Source: Urophycis tenuis (Eukaryota; Chordata; Actinopteri; Gadiformes; Phycidae). From it: a stretch of 64,000 nucleotides of DNA. Below are positions 35,561 through 47,950 of this stretch, piece after piece. Position numbers and translations under genes: made by a program. Every line of letters begins with the position of its first letter. Within the stretch, counting starts at the first letter, position 1. The stretch covers positions 62,001 through 126,000 of the forward strand of contig JAXIVH010000041.1 in the NCBI GenBank assembly GCA_036785325.1. The letters run 5' to 3'. The notes under the pieces were generated by a model. The model had not been told where the DNA came from, ran no database searches, and saw nothing but the letters and a program-made list of their open reading frames with translations.

Positions 35561-35826
35561 TATGGGACAAGGTCGGTGTAAAATAGGTATCCAGAAAGGT
35601 CGTATACATTGGTGTTTGACAGTAACATTAGAAGATCAGCAGGACCATCTAAAAGATAAATATAAATTAGGAATGAGGAAAGGTGAGTTTCCAAATGTAT
35701 GGTGAGATCCATAAGGTCCTTGCTGTAGCAGACATGGCAGAGAAAGATAGGCTAGAATGGGTGCCTGTGAGAACCGATGACCGTAGTGATGATGATGAGG
35801 AGGAATATGAGCAAATGCTAGTTTAA
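35561..35826 (+). pseudogene. env: env remnants in two frames
   Basis: Two short open pieces follow the truncated env start. The first is at 35562-35705 (47 codons, with two Cys and a Lys-rich end). The second is in another frame at about 35677-35826, ending in a very acidic stretch (DDDEEEYEQMLV) before TAA that could be an envelope cytoplasmic tail. Assignment rests on position only. Most of env must have been lost by deletion. Confidence 0.4.
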
Positions 35827-36446
35827 TTCTTGGGGAACACTTGGACTGTGAGGAGGTTCACATTGATCATGCTGGTAGCCTTTCCAAGTAAAGCTGTGTC
35901 AACAATCTGAAGGCAAAGTTTGTTAGAAATTTACATACATTATGTTTCAACTTATAGTAAATGTGATAGTTTTGACCTGATGATTGTTGAATTAGCAAGT
36001 CATTTAGTAGTTTCATATTTTGTGTGTTTTTCAGTTCTTTTTAATTTACCTCATATTCATCTGTTCATCATATTGTCACCATTTCATAATATGCTCATTG
36101 ATTGTTGAATGCTGAGTTGAATTTTCATGTGATATGATGAGAAACAGTCCCACTGAAGGAGGTTTTCCCTACAAAAGGTAGGTTTACTCCAGGAGGACTG
36201 AGGAGGTGCATGGGGATTTTTACTACATTCCTGTAATTGGGCATTAGGACAGGGAAGTAGATGTTTATCACAATGTACCTCGTGATGAAGGCCTGAGTCT
36301 CTGATGAGAGGCACATTTGATGGTCGGAGAACTTGAAGTCTGAATCACTATATCACTATGAAATGTGATTATAAGTTCACACTTATAAGACACTAATACC
36401 AAAGGTTGTAATATGTAGTCATCATTTTTGGGACTTCGTAAGCCCC
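35827..36446 (+). other. Non-coding stretch between env remnant and polypurine tract
   Basis: 620 bp, AT-rich at first, with no convincing ORF or known motif. It may be residual env or an old 3' untranslated region. Short ORFs on either strand here have no supporting features. Confidence 0.6.
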
Positions 36447-36457
36447 AAAGGGGGGAA
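36447..36457 (+). other. Polypurine tract
   Basis: AAAGGGGGGAA lies directly against the 3' LTR start. It is the RNase H-resistant primer for plus-strand DNA synthesis in retroviruses. Confidence 0.92.
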
Positions 36458-36894
36458 TATGGAAGATATTAACCAAGTTAAAACTAGTACAATCATTGGG
36501 TTTTCCATGTAAAGCATGAACTAACTGTGGAAGGAAACAGATGCCCACTCATAAATACCTCCCTGGGTTCAACCCAAGGGTCACCCCCTGGTTCACCCCA
36601 TGTTATCTTTAAGGTGTCTGCTTAGTGGTGGTCAGAACAGGCATGGGGAGGATGGGCACCGGCAATAAAGGAAGGAAGGACCATTTGTGTATGGTATAGG
36701 ATGTTTAAAGTGATGACATCATGCTTGGAAAACAGGACAAAAAGGGGCACACGGGGGATGTGCGGCAGTCACTTTGCAAACCGACTCAGGCTTTGTGTTG
36801 CTTCGCTGCAAGCGATAATAAAGTCTTGATCATTCAAACTGCGGCCTCCCAGAACCCTCTTACTTTTGTTAAGATATGTGCTTTAGCCACCACA
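36458..36894 (+). repeat. 3' LTR (437 bp)
   Basis: Identical to the 5' LTR except at 36617. The polyadenylation signal is at 36817-36822. The LTR ends CCACCACA and is followed by the AACA target duplication and the rest of the interrupted satellite monomer. Confidence 0.96.
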
Positions 36895-36898
36895 AACA
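36895..36898. repeat. Target site duplication, right (AACA)
   Basis: Pairs with 28988-28991; the satellite resumes with CAAATTAATTAGC. Confidence 0.9.
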
Positions 36899-38798
36899 CA
36901 AATTAATTAGCTTAGTATTTCAATGACCCATGAGTCAATATAGTCTTGCCATACGCCGTTGGAAAGCTTAGATTTCCCCGCTTAAAATGAGCCCATCCGC
37001 GAGCAGTCTGGTTGATCACAGACTAAACTGCGTCAGGTTGAATGAAGTCTACACAGCAGCTAAAAACATACCTTTAACGTTTCAATTAACATCAATCTTT
37101 CCTTACAGAACACAAAATAATTAGCTTAGTATTTCAACGACCCTTTGGTGAATATAGTCTTGCCATACGCCGTTGGAAAGCTTAGATTTCCCCGCTTATA
37201 ATGAGCCCATCCCCGAGCAATTTGGTTGCTCACAGACTAAACTGCGTCAGGTTGACTGAAGTCTACCCAGCAGCTAAAAACATACCTTCAACGTTTCAAT
37301 TAACATCAATCTTTCCTTACAGAACACAAATTAATTAGCTTAGTATTTCAACGACCCTTTAGTGAATATAGTCTTGCCATACGCCGTTGGAAAGCTTAGA
37401 TTTCCCCGCTTAAAATGAGCCCATCCGCGAGCAGTCTGGTTGATCACAGACTAAACTGCGTCAGGTTGACTGAAGTCTACCCAGCAGCTAAAATCATACC
37501 TTAAACGTTTCAATTAACATCAATCTTTCCTTACAGAACACAAATTAATTAGCTTAGTATTTCAACGCCCCTTTGGTGAATATAGTCTTGCCATACGCCG
37601 TTGGAAAGCTTAGATTTCCCCGCTTATAATGAGCCCATTCCCGAGCAATTTGGTTGCTCACAGACAAAACTGTGTCAGGTTGAGTGAAGTCTACCCAGCA
37701 GCTAAAAACATACCTTCAACGTTTCAATTAACATCAATCTTTCCTTACAGAACACAAATTAATTAGCTTAGTATTTCAACGGCCCTTTGGTGAATATAGT
37801 CTTGCCATACGCCGTTGAAAAGCTTAGATTTCCCTGCTTAAAATGAGCCCATCCGCCAGCAATTTGGTTGCTCAGAGACAATTTGCTTCAGGTTGACTGA
37901 AGTCTACCCAGCAGCTAAAAACATACCTTCAACGTTTCAATTAACATCAATCTTTCCTTACAGATCACAAATTAATTAGCTTAGTATTTCAACGACCCAT
38001 GAGTCAATATAGTCTTGCCATACGCCATTGGAAAGCTTAGATTTCCCCGCTTAAAATGAGCCCATCCGCGAGCAGTCTGGTTAATCACAGACTAAACTGC
38101 GTCAGGTTGAATGAAGTCTACCCAGCAGCTAAAAACATACCTTTAACGTTTCAATTAACATCAATCTTTCCTTACAGAACACAAATTAATTAGCTTAGTA
38201 TTTCAAAGACCCTTTGGTGAATATAGTCTTGCCATACGCCGTTGGAAAGCTTAGTTTTCCCCGCTTATAATGAGCCCATCCCTGAGCAATTTGGTTGCTC
38301 AAAGACTAAACTGCGTCAGGTTGACTGAAGTCTACACAGCAGCTAAAAACATACCTTCAACGTTTCAATTAACATCAATCTTTCCTTACAGAACACAAAT
38401 TAATTAGCTTAGTATTTCAACGACCCATGAGTCAATATAGTCTTGCCATACGCCGTTGGAAAGCTTAGATTTCCCCGCTTAAAATGAGCCCATCCGCGAG
38501 CAGTCTGGTTGATCACAGACTAAACTGCGTCAGGTTGAATGAAGTCTACCCAGCAGCTAAAAACATACCTTCAACGTTTCAATTAAGATCAATCTTTCAA
38601 TAAAGAACAGAAATTAATTAGCTTAGTATTTCAACGACCCATGACTCAATATAGTCTTGCCATACGCCGTTGGGAACTTTAGATTTCCCCGCTTAAAATG
38701 AGCCCATCCGCGAGCAATTTAGTTGCTCACAGACTAAACTGCGTCAGGTTGAATGAAGTCTACCCAGCAGCTAAAAACATACCTTCAACTTTTCAATT
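36895..38798. repeat. Satellite block 13
   Basis: About nine monomers continuing block 12. It contains several private variants (CACAAAATAATTAGC near 37112, a contracted AGAGACAATTTGCTTCAGG near 37874). The pre-insert monomer has GGGAACTTTAG, a variant of the usual GGGAACCTTAG. Confidence 0.96.
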
Positions 38799-39040
38799 CA
38801 CGCGTTTTTTTTGTAATACGTGTAGCTATGATAAAGGACACATGTTTTGGCCTGTTTTATTATTCATAGTTGGCTTAACAGTAATAGAATATTATTATAT
38901 GCTATAAGTGACCAGACGTCCGAGATCAAAACTGGGAGCATAATCCCCGAGAAGGGGGAAAAAAAGGGTCAGCTATGTTTAAGTATATATATATATATGT
39001 GTGTGTATATATGTGTGTGTGTGTGTGTGTATATATGCGC

Positions 39041-39097
<57 letters not shown>

Positions 39098-39798
39098 AAT
39101 CACTTACTTGGAACGGCATGATCCCACATCGCTGTGAAGGGATGGCGTTAACCAGGTGGGCGTGCAACCCCTCGAGAGAGTTGCTGCCTCACCGGCACTT
39201 GTACTTGTTCAGCCGGATGCAGTTCTTCACAACCACCTTCACAGAGACATACAGCTGTATGCCAGGGGGGTCATGTAACACACAACCTATTGCAAGGTCC
39301 TCATTTATGCTGGTGTCATTTTGAAATGTTACCATATACAAGTTTGAATGGTTTTGACACACGATGACTGCAGAGACAGCTGCAGGATGGCCCACGAAGC
39401 AGGACGGATAGGGCCTGTGGCTGTGCGGGGAGGACCAGCGGTATGGGTGCTGCCGACACAGGGGGCGGGCGGGCCACAGGCTGACGCAGCAGGAGGCCTC
39501 GGCTGGAGGCGGGTGGGCGCAGGAGGCTTCGGCCGGGTGGAGGACGACAACGCAGTGGGCTGAACGGGCCGGTTGGTGGGAGTCACAGGCTCTGGCTCAT
39601 CAACAAATAACCTGGAAATATAAAATACACACGTGATCAGTATTGATATTGATATCTTTTATAAGAACACTGTTCATACCGTTTACACTTTTTATACAAC
39701 TGTTTATACAATGTCCATACTGTTTATTTATTAATGTTTATCACTGAAAAATAAAGGTGACTTGGTATGACTTGTGTGCTATTTTCTTTCCACAGCCA
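38799..39798. repeat. Insert copy 12
   Basis: Alpha-type exon part (CCCACATCGC, CTCACCGG, TCATGTAAC) with a distinct dinucleotide tract (one extra TA, a short GCGCGCG run). The private GACGGATAGGGCC breaks a plus-strand frame that is open in all other copies. Confidence 0.93.
39108..39611 (-). pseudogene. Exon remnant, copy 12
   Basis: 504 bp alpha-type remnant with both splice sites and the alpha stop (open stretch 39189-39395). Confidence 0.58.
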
Positions 39799-41921
39799 AC
39801 AGAACACACATGAATCAGCTTATTATTTCGACGACCCATGGGCAAATATAGTCATGCCATACGTCGTTGGAAAGCTTAGATTTCCCTGTTTAAAATGAGC
39901 CCATCTCCGAGCAATTTGGTTGCTCACAGACAAATCTGCGTGAGGTTGACTGAAGTCTACACAGCAGCTAAAGACATACCTTCAACGTTTCAATTAACAT
40001 CAATCTTTCCTTACAGAACACAAATTAATTAGCTTAGTATTTCAACGACCCTTTAGTGAATATAGTCTTGCCATACGTTGTTGGAAAGCTTAGATTTCCC
40101 CGCTTATAATGAGCCCATCCCCAAGCAATTTGGTTGCTCAGAGACAAAACTGTGTCAGGTTGACTGAAGTCTACCCAGCAGCTAAAAACATACCTTCAAC
40201 GTTTCAATTAACATCAATCTTTCCTTACAGATCACAAATTAATTAGCTTAGTATTTCAACGACCAATGAGTCAATATAGTCTTGCCATACGCCGTTGGAA
40301 AGCTTAGATTTCCCCGCTTAAAATGAGCCCATCCGCGAGCAGTCTGGTTGATCACAGACTAAACTGCGTCAGGTTGAATGAAGTCTACCCAGCAGCTAAA
40401 AACATACCTTTAACGTTTCAATTAACATCAATCTTTCCTTACAGAACCCAAATTAATTAGCTTAGTATTTCAACGACCCTTTGGTGAATATAGTCTTGCC
40501 ATACGCCGTTGGAAAGCTTAGATTTCCCCGCTTATAATGAGCCCATCCCTGAGCAATTTGGTTGCTCACAGACTAAACTGCGTCAGGTTGACTGAAGTCT
40601 ACCCAGCAGCTAAAAACATACCTTCAACGTTTCAATTAACATCAATCTTTCCTTACAGAACACAAATTAATTAGCTTAGTATTTCAACGACCCATGAGTC
40701 AATATAGTCTTTCCATACGCCGTTGGAAAGCTTAGATTTCCCCGCTTAAAATGAGCCCATCCGCGAGCAGTCTGGTTGATCACAGACTAAACTGCGTCAG
40801 GTTGAATGAAGTCTACCCAGCAGCTAAAAACATACTTTTAACGTTTCAATTGACATCAATCTTTCCTTACAGAACACAAATTAATTAGCTTAGTATTTCA
40901 ACGGGCCATTGGTGAATATAGTCTTGCCATACGCCGTTGAAAAGCTTAGATTTCCCCGCTTAAAATGAGCCCATCCGCGAGCAGTCTGGTTGATCACAGA
41001 CTAAACTGCGTCAGGTTGACTGAAGTCTACCCAGCAGCTAAAAACATACCTTTAACGTTTCAATTAACATCAATCTTTCCTTACAGAACACAAATTAATT
41101 AGCTTAGTATTTCAAAGGCCCTTTGGTGAATATAGTCTTGCCATACGCCGTTGGGAACCTTAGATTTCCCCGCTTAAAATGAGCCCATCCCCGAGCAATT
41201 TGGTTGCTCACAGACAAAACTGCGTCAGGTTGACTGAAGTCTACCCAGCAGCTAAAAACATACCTTCAACGTTTCAATTAACATCAATCTTTCCTTACAG
41301 AACACAAATTAATTAGCTTAGTATTTCAACGACCCATGAGTCAATATAGTCTTTCCATACGCCGTTGGAAAGCTTAGATTTCCCCGCTTAAAATGAGCCC
41401 ATCCGCGAGCAGTCTGGTTGATCACAGACTAAACTGCGTCAGGTTGAATGAAGTCTACCCAGCAGCTAAAAACATACTTTTAACGTTTCAATTGACATCA
41501 ATCTTTCCTTACAGAACACAAATTAATTAGCTTAGTATTTCAACGGGCCATTGGTGAATATAGTCTTGCCATACGCCGTTGAAAAGCTTAGATTTCCCCG
41601 CTTAAAATGAGCCCATCCGCGAGCAGTCTGGTTGATCACAGACTAAACTGCGTCAGGTTGACTGAAGTCTACCCAGCAGCTAAAAACATACCTTTAACGT
41701 TTCAATTAACATCAATCTTTCCTTACAGAACACAAATTAATTAGCTTAGTATTTCAAAGGCCCTTTGGTGAATATAGTCTTGCCATACGCCGTTGGGAAC
41801 CTTAGATTTCCCCGCTTAAAATGAGCCCATCCCCGAGCAATTTGGTTGCTCACAGACAAAACTGCGTCAGGTTGACTGAAGTCTACCCAGCAGCTAAAAA
41901 CATACCTTCAACTTTTCAATT
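39799..41921. repeat. Satellite block 14 (10 monomers)
   Basis: Ten monomers less 19 bp. At about 41150 there is a monomer with the pre-insert signature (GGGAACCTTAG) that runs into ordinary satellite with no insert. The three or so monomers upstream of it are repeated after it. Confidence 0.96.
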
Positions 41922-42169
41922 CACGCGTTTTTTTTGTAACACGTGTAGCTATGATAAAGGACACATGTTTTGGCCTGTTTTATTATTCATAGTTGGCTTA
42001 ACAGTAATAGAATATTATTATATGCTATAAGTGACCAGACGTCCGAGATCAAAACTGGGAGCATAATCCCCGAGAAGGGGGAAAAAAAGGGTCAGCTATG
42101 TTTAAGTATATATATATATGTGTGTGTATATATGGAAGTGTGTGTGTGTGTGTGTATATATGCGCGCGC

Positions 42170-42240
<71 letters not shown>

Positions 42241-42940
42241 AATCACTTACTTGGAACGGCATGATCCCATATCGCTGTGAAGGGATGGCGTTAACCAGGT
42301 GGGCGTGCAACCCCTCGAGAGAGTTGCTGCCTCGCCGGCACTTGTACTTGTTCAGCCGGATGCAGTTCTTCACAACCACCTTCACAGAGACATACAGCTG
42401 TATGCCAGGGGGTCCTGTAACACACAACCTATTGCAAGGTCCTCATTTATGCTGGTGTCATTTTGAAATGTTACCATATACAAGTTTGAATGGTTTTGAC
42501 ACACGATGACTGCAGAGACAGCTGCAGGATGGCCCACGAAGCAGGACGGAGGGGGCCTGTGGCTGTGCGGGGAGGACCAGCGGTATGGGTGCTGCCGACA
42601 CAGGGGGCGGGCGGGCCACAGGCTGATGCAGCAGGAGGCCTCGGCTGGAGGCGGGTGGGCGCAGGAGGCTTCGGCCGGGTGGAGGACGACAACGCAGTGG
42701 GCTGAACGGGCCGGTTGGTGGGAGTCACAGGCTCTGGCTCATCAACAAATAACCTGGAAATATAAAATACACACGTGATCAGTATTGATATTGATATCTT
42801 TTATAAGAACACTGTTCATACCGTTTACACTTTTTATACAACTGTTTATACAATGTCCATACTGTTTATTTATTAATGTTTATCACTGAAAAATAAAGGT
42901 GACTTGGTATGACTTGTGTGCTATTTTCTTTCCACAGCCA
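41922..42940. repeat. Insert copy 13
   Basis: Gamma subfamily (missing G at about 42408). Its GT run is interrupted by TTTG, and it has a private ATATATGGAAGTG step. Confidence 0.93.
42251..42753 (-). pseudogene. Exon remnant, copy 13
   Basis: 503 bp gamma-type remnant with the extra frame change of copies 4 and 5. The open stretch 42239-42427 reads through the donor. Confidence 0.58.
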
Positions 42941-45900
42941 ACAGAACACACATGAATCAGCTTATTATTTCGACGACCCATGGGCAAATATAGTCATGCT
43001 ATACGTCGTTGGAAAGCTTAGATTTCCCCGTTTAAAATGAGCCAATCTCCGAGCAATTTGGTTGCTCACAGACAAATCTGTGTCAGGTTGACTGAAGTCT
43101 ACACAGCAGCTAAAGACATACCTTCAACGTTTCAATTAACATCAATCTTTCCTTACAGAACACAAATGAATTAGCTTAGTATTTCAACGACCCTTTAGTG
43201 AATATAGTCTTGCCATACGCCGTTGGAAAGCTTAGATTTCCCCGCTTAAAATGAGCCCATCCGCGAGCAGTCTGGTTGATCACAGACTAAACTGCGTCAG
43301 GTTGAATGAAGTCTACCCAGCAGCTAAAAACATACCTTTAACGTTTCAATTAACATCAATCTTTCCTTACAGAACACAAATTAATTAGCTTAGTATTTCA
43401 ACGGCCCTTTGGTGAATATAGTCTTGCCATACGCCGTTGGAAAGCGTAGATTTCCCCGCTTATAATGAGCCCATCCCCGAGCAATTTGGTTGCTCACAGA
43501 CAAATCTGCGTCAGGTTGACTGAAGTCTACACAGCAGCTAAAGACATACCTTCAACGTTTCAATTAACATCAATCTTTCCTTACAGAACACAAAAGAATT
43601 AGCTTAGTATTTCAACGACCCTTTAGTGAATATAGTCTTGCCATACGCCCTTGGAAAGCTTAGATTTCCCCGCTTAAAATGAGCCCATCCGCGAGCAGTC
43701 TGGTTGATCACAGACTAAACTGCGTCAGGTTGACTGAAGTCTACCCAGCAGCTAAAAACATACCTTCAACGTTTCAATTAACATCAATCTTTCCTTACAG
43801 AACACAAATTAATTAGCTTAGTATTTCAACGACCCATGAGTCAATATAGTCTTGCCATACGCCGTTGGAAAGCTTAGATTTCCCCGCTTAAAATGAGCCC
43901 ATCCGCGAGCAGTCTGGTTCATCACAGACTAAACTGCGTCAGGTTGACTGAAGTCTACCCAGCAGCTAAAAACATACCTTCAACGTTTCAATTAACATCA
44001 ATCTTTCCTTACAGATCACAAATTAATTAGCTTAGTATTTCAACGACCAATGAGTCAATATAGTCTTGCCATACGCCGTTGAAAAGCTTAGATTTCCCCG
44101 CTTAAAATGAGCCCATCCGCCAGCAGTCTGGTTGATCACAGACTAAACTGCGTCAGGTTGACTGAAGTCTACCCAGCAGCTAAAAACATACCTTCAACGT
44201 TTCAATTAACATCAATCTTTCCTTACAGAACACAAATGAATTAGCTTAGTATTTCAACGACCCTTTGGTGAGTATAGTCTTGCCATACGCCGTTGGAAAG
44301 CTTAGATTTCCCCGCTTATAATGAGCCCATCCGCCAGCAGTCTGGTTGATCACAGACTAAACTGCGTCAGGTTGACTGAAGTCTACCCAGCAGCTAAAAA
44401 CATACCTTAAACGTTTCAATTAACATCAATCTTTCCTTACAGAACACAAATTAATTAGCTTAGTATTTCAACGACCCATGAGTCAATATAGTCTTGCCAT
44501 ACGCCGTTGGAAAGCTTAGATTTCCCCGCTTAAAATGAGCCCATCCGCGAGCAGTCTGGTTGATCACAGACTAAACTGCGTCAGGTTGAATGAAGTCTAC
44601 CCAGCAGCTAAAAACATACCTTTAACGTTTCAATTAACATCAATCTTTCCTTACAGAACACAAATTAATTAGCTTAGTATTTCAACGGCCCTTTGGTGAA
44701 TATAGTCTTGCCATACGCCGTTGGAAAGCTTAGATTTCCCTGCTTATAATGAGCCCATCCCGGAGCAATTTGGTTGCTCACAGACAAAACTGTGTCAGGT
44801 TGAGTGAAGTCTACCCAGCAGCTAAAAACATACCTTCAACGTTTCAATTAACATCAATCTTTCCTTACAGAACACAAATTAATTATCTTAGTATTTCAAC
44901 GACCAATGAGTCAATATAGTCTTGCCATACGCCGTTGGAAAGCTTAGATTTCCCCGCTTAAAATGAGCCCATCCCTAAGCAATTTGGTTGCTCAGAGACA
45001 AAACTGTGTCAGGTTGACTGAAGTCTACCCAGCAGCTAAAAACATACCTTCAACGTTTCAATTAACATCAATCTTTCCTTACAGATCACAAATTAATTAG
45101 CTTAGTATTTCAACGACCAATGAGTCAATATAGTCTTGCCATACGCCGTTGAAAAGCTTAGATTTCCCCGCTTAAAATGAGCCCATCCGCCAGCAGTCTG
45201 GTTGATCACAAACTAAACTGCGTCAGGTTGACTGAAGTCTACCCAGCAGCTAAAAACATACCTTCAACGTTTCAATTAACATCAATCTTTCCTTACAGAA
45301 CACAAATGAATTAGCTTAGTATTTCAACGACCCTTTGGTGAGTATAGTCTTGCCATACGCCGTTGGAAAGCTTAGATTTCCCCGCTTATAATGAGCCCAT
45401 CCGCCAGCAGTCTGGTTGATCACAGACTAAACTGCGTCAGGTTGACTGAAGTCTACCCAGCAGCTAAAAACATACCTTAAACGTTTCAATTAACATCAAT
45501 CTTTCCTTACAGAACACAAATTAATTAGCTTAGTATTTCAACGACCCATGAGTCAATATAGTCTTGCCATACGCCGTTGGAAAGCTTAGATTTCCCCGCT
45601 TAAAATGAGCCCATCCGCGAGCAGTCTGGTTGATCACAGACTAAACTGCGTCAGGTTGAATGAAGTCTACCCAGCAGCTAAAAACATACCTTTAACGTTT
45701 CAATTAACATCAATCTTTCCTTACAGAACACAAATTAATTAGCTTAGTATTTCAACGGCCCTTTGGTGAATATAGTCTTGCCATACGCCGTTGGAAAGCT
45801 TAGATTTCCCTGCTTATAATGAGCCCATCCCGGAGCAATTTGGTTGCTCACAGACAAAACTGTGTCAGGTTGAGTGAAGTCTACCCAGCAGCTAAAAACA

Positions 45901-47631
45901 TACCTTCAACGTTTCAATTAACATCAATCTTTCCTTACAGAACACAAATTAATTATCTTAGTATTTCAACGACCAATGAGTCAATATAGTCTTGCCATAC
46001 GCCGTTGGAAAGCTTAGATTTCCCCGCTTAAAATGAGCCCATCCGCGAGCAGTCTGGTTGCTCACAGACAAAACTGCGTCAGGTTGACTGAAGTCTACCC
46101 AGCAGCTAAAAACATACCTTCAACGTTTCAATTAAGATCAATCTTTCAATAAAGAACAGAAATTAATTAGCTTAGTATTTCAACGACCCATGACTCAATA
46201 TAGTCTTGCCATACGCCGTTGGGAACCTTAGATTTCCCCGCTTAAAATGCGCCCATCCGCGAGCAGTCTGGTTGATCACAGACTAAACTGCGTCAGGTTG
46301 AATGAAGTCTACCCAGCAGCTAAAAACATACCTTTAACGTTTCAATTAACATCAATCTTTCCTTACAGAACACAAATTAATTAGCTTAGTATTTCAACGG
46401 CCCTTTGGTGAATATAGTCTTGCCATACGCCGTTGGAAAGCTTAGATTTCCCCGCTTATAATGAGCCCATCCCCGAGCAATTTGGTTGCTCACAGACAAA
46501 ACTGTGTCAGGTTGAGTGAAGTCTACCCAGCAGCTAAAAACATACCTTCAACGTTTCAATTAACATCAATCTTTCCTTACAGAACACAAATTAATTATCT
46601 TAGTATTTCAACGACCCATGAGTCAATATAGTCTTGCCATACGCCGTTGGAAAGCTTAGATTTCCCCGCTTAAAATGAGCCCATCCCTAAGCAATTTGGT
46701 TGCTCAGAGACAAAACTGTGTCAGGTTGACTGAAGTCTACCCAGCAGCTAAAAACATACCTTCAACGTTTCAATTAACATCAATCTTTCCTTACAGATCA
46801 CAAATTAATTAGCTTAGTATTTCAACGACCAATGAGTCAATATAGTCTTGCCATACGCCGTTGAAAAGCTTAGATTTCCCCGCTTAAAATGAGCCCATCC
46901 GCCAGCAGTCTGGTTGATCACAGACTAAACTGCGTCAGGTTGACTGAAGTCTACCCAGCAGCTAAAAACATACCTTCAACGTTTCAATTAACATCAATCT
47001 TTCCTTACAGAACACAAATTAATCAGCTTAGTATTTCAACGACCCATGAGTCAATATAGTCTTGCCATACGTCGTTGGAAAGCTTAGATTTCCCCGTTTA
47101 AAATGAGCCAATCTCCGAGCAATTTGGTTGCTCACAGACAAATCTGCGTCAGGTTGACTGAAGTCTACACAGCAGCTAAAGACATACCTTCAACGTTTCA
47201 ATTAACATCAATCTTTCCTTACAGAACACAAATGAATTAGCTTAGTATTTCAACGACCCTTTGGTGAGTATAGTCTTGCCATACGCCGTTGGAAAGCTTA
47301 GATTTCCCCGCTTAAAATGAGCCCATCCCCGAGCAATTTGGTTGCTCACAGACAAAACTGTGTCAGGTTGAGTGAAGTCTACCCAGCAGCTAAAAACATA
47401 CCTTCAACGTTTCAATTAACATCAATCTTTCCTTACAGAACACAAATTAATTATCTTAGTATTTCAACGACCCATGAGTCAATATAGTCTTGCCATACGC
47501 CGTTGGAAAGCTTAGATTTCCCCGCTTAAAATGAGCCCATCCCTAAGCAATTTGGTTGCTCACAGACAAAACTGCGTCAGGTTGACTGAAGTCTACCCAG
47601 CAGCTAAAAACATACCTTCAACTTTTCAATT
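42941..47631. repeat. Satellite block 15 (22 monomers)
   Basis: The longest insert-free run: 22 monomers less 19 bp. It contains a pentameric tandem duplication (44011-44970 and 45081-46040, offset 1070 = 5 x 214). It also has insert-less junction monomers: a left-type GGGAACCTTAG at about 46215, and a right-type ACGTCGTTGG with CCGTTTAAAATGAGCCAATC at about 47068. Unlike other blocks, the monomer just before copy 14 keeps its HindIII site. Confidence 0.96.
44011..46040. repeat. Pentameric higher-order duplication (period 1070 bp)
   Basis: Marker variants recur exactly 1070 bp apart: ACAGATCACA at 44011 and 45081, CCCTTTGGTGAGTATAG near 44267 and 45337, CCCGGAGCAATTTGG near 44759 and 45829, and AATTATCTTAG near 44880 and 45950. 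Similarity ends after 44970 and 46040. Confidence 0.92.
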
Positions 47632-47877
47632 CACGCGTTTTTTTTGTAATACGTGTAGCTATGATAAAGGACACATGTTTTGGCCTGTTTTATTATTCAT
47701 AGTTGGCTTAACAGTAATAGAATATTATTATATGCTATAAGTGACCAGACGTCCGAGATCAAAACTGGGAGCATAATCCCCGAGAAGGGGGAAAAAAAGG
47801 GTCAGCTATGTTTAAGTATATATATATATGTGTGTGTATATATGTGTGTGTGTGTGTGTGTGTATATATGCGCGCGC

Positions 47878-47950
<73 letters not shown>

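Larger units (their letters stand above)
28992..36894 (+). mobile_element. Endogenous retrovirus, class I (gamma/epsilon-like), defective
   Basis: A complete LTR-to-LTR provirus of 7.9 kb. In order it has the 5' LTR, a tRNA primer site, a leader of about 2 kb, broken gag, an in-frame UAG, protease joined to the C-terminal half of RNase H, integrase, a short env start, env scraps, a polypurine tract and the 3' LTR. The class is inferred from several features: one CX2CX4HX4C knuckle, a UAG between gag and pro in the same frame, a gammaretrovirus-like GPF motif in the integrase tail, an env start overlapping the pol end, and a 4 bp target duplication. Reverse transcriptase and most of env are absent. 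The termini read TATGG...CCACCACA instead of the usual TG at the 5' end. Confidence 0.95.

Noticed and set aside
35920..36316. Short frames between env remnants and the 3' LTR
   Set aside because: 62-76 codons on opposing strands with no recognisable motif; AT-rich sequence gives these by chance.
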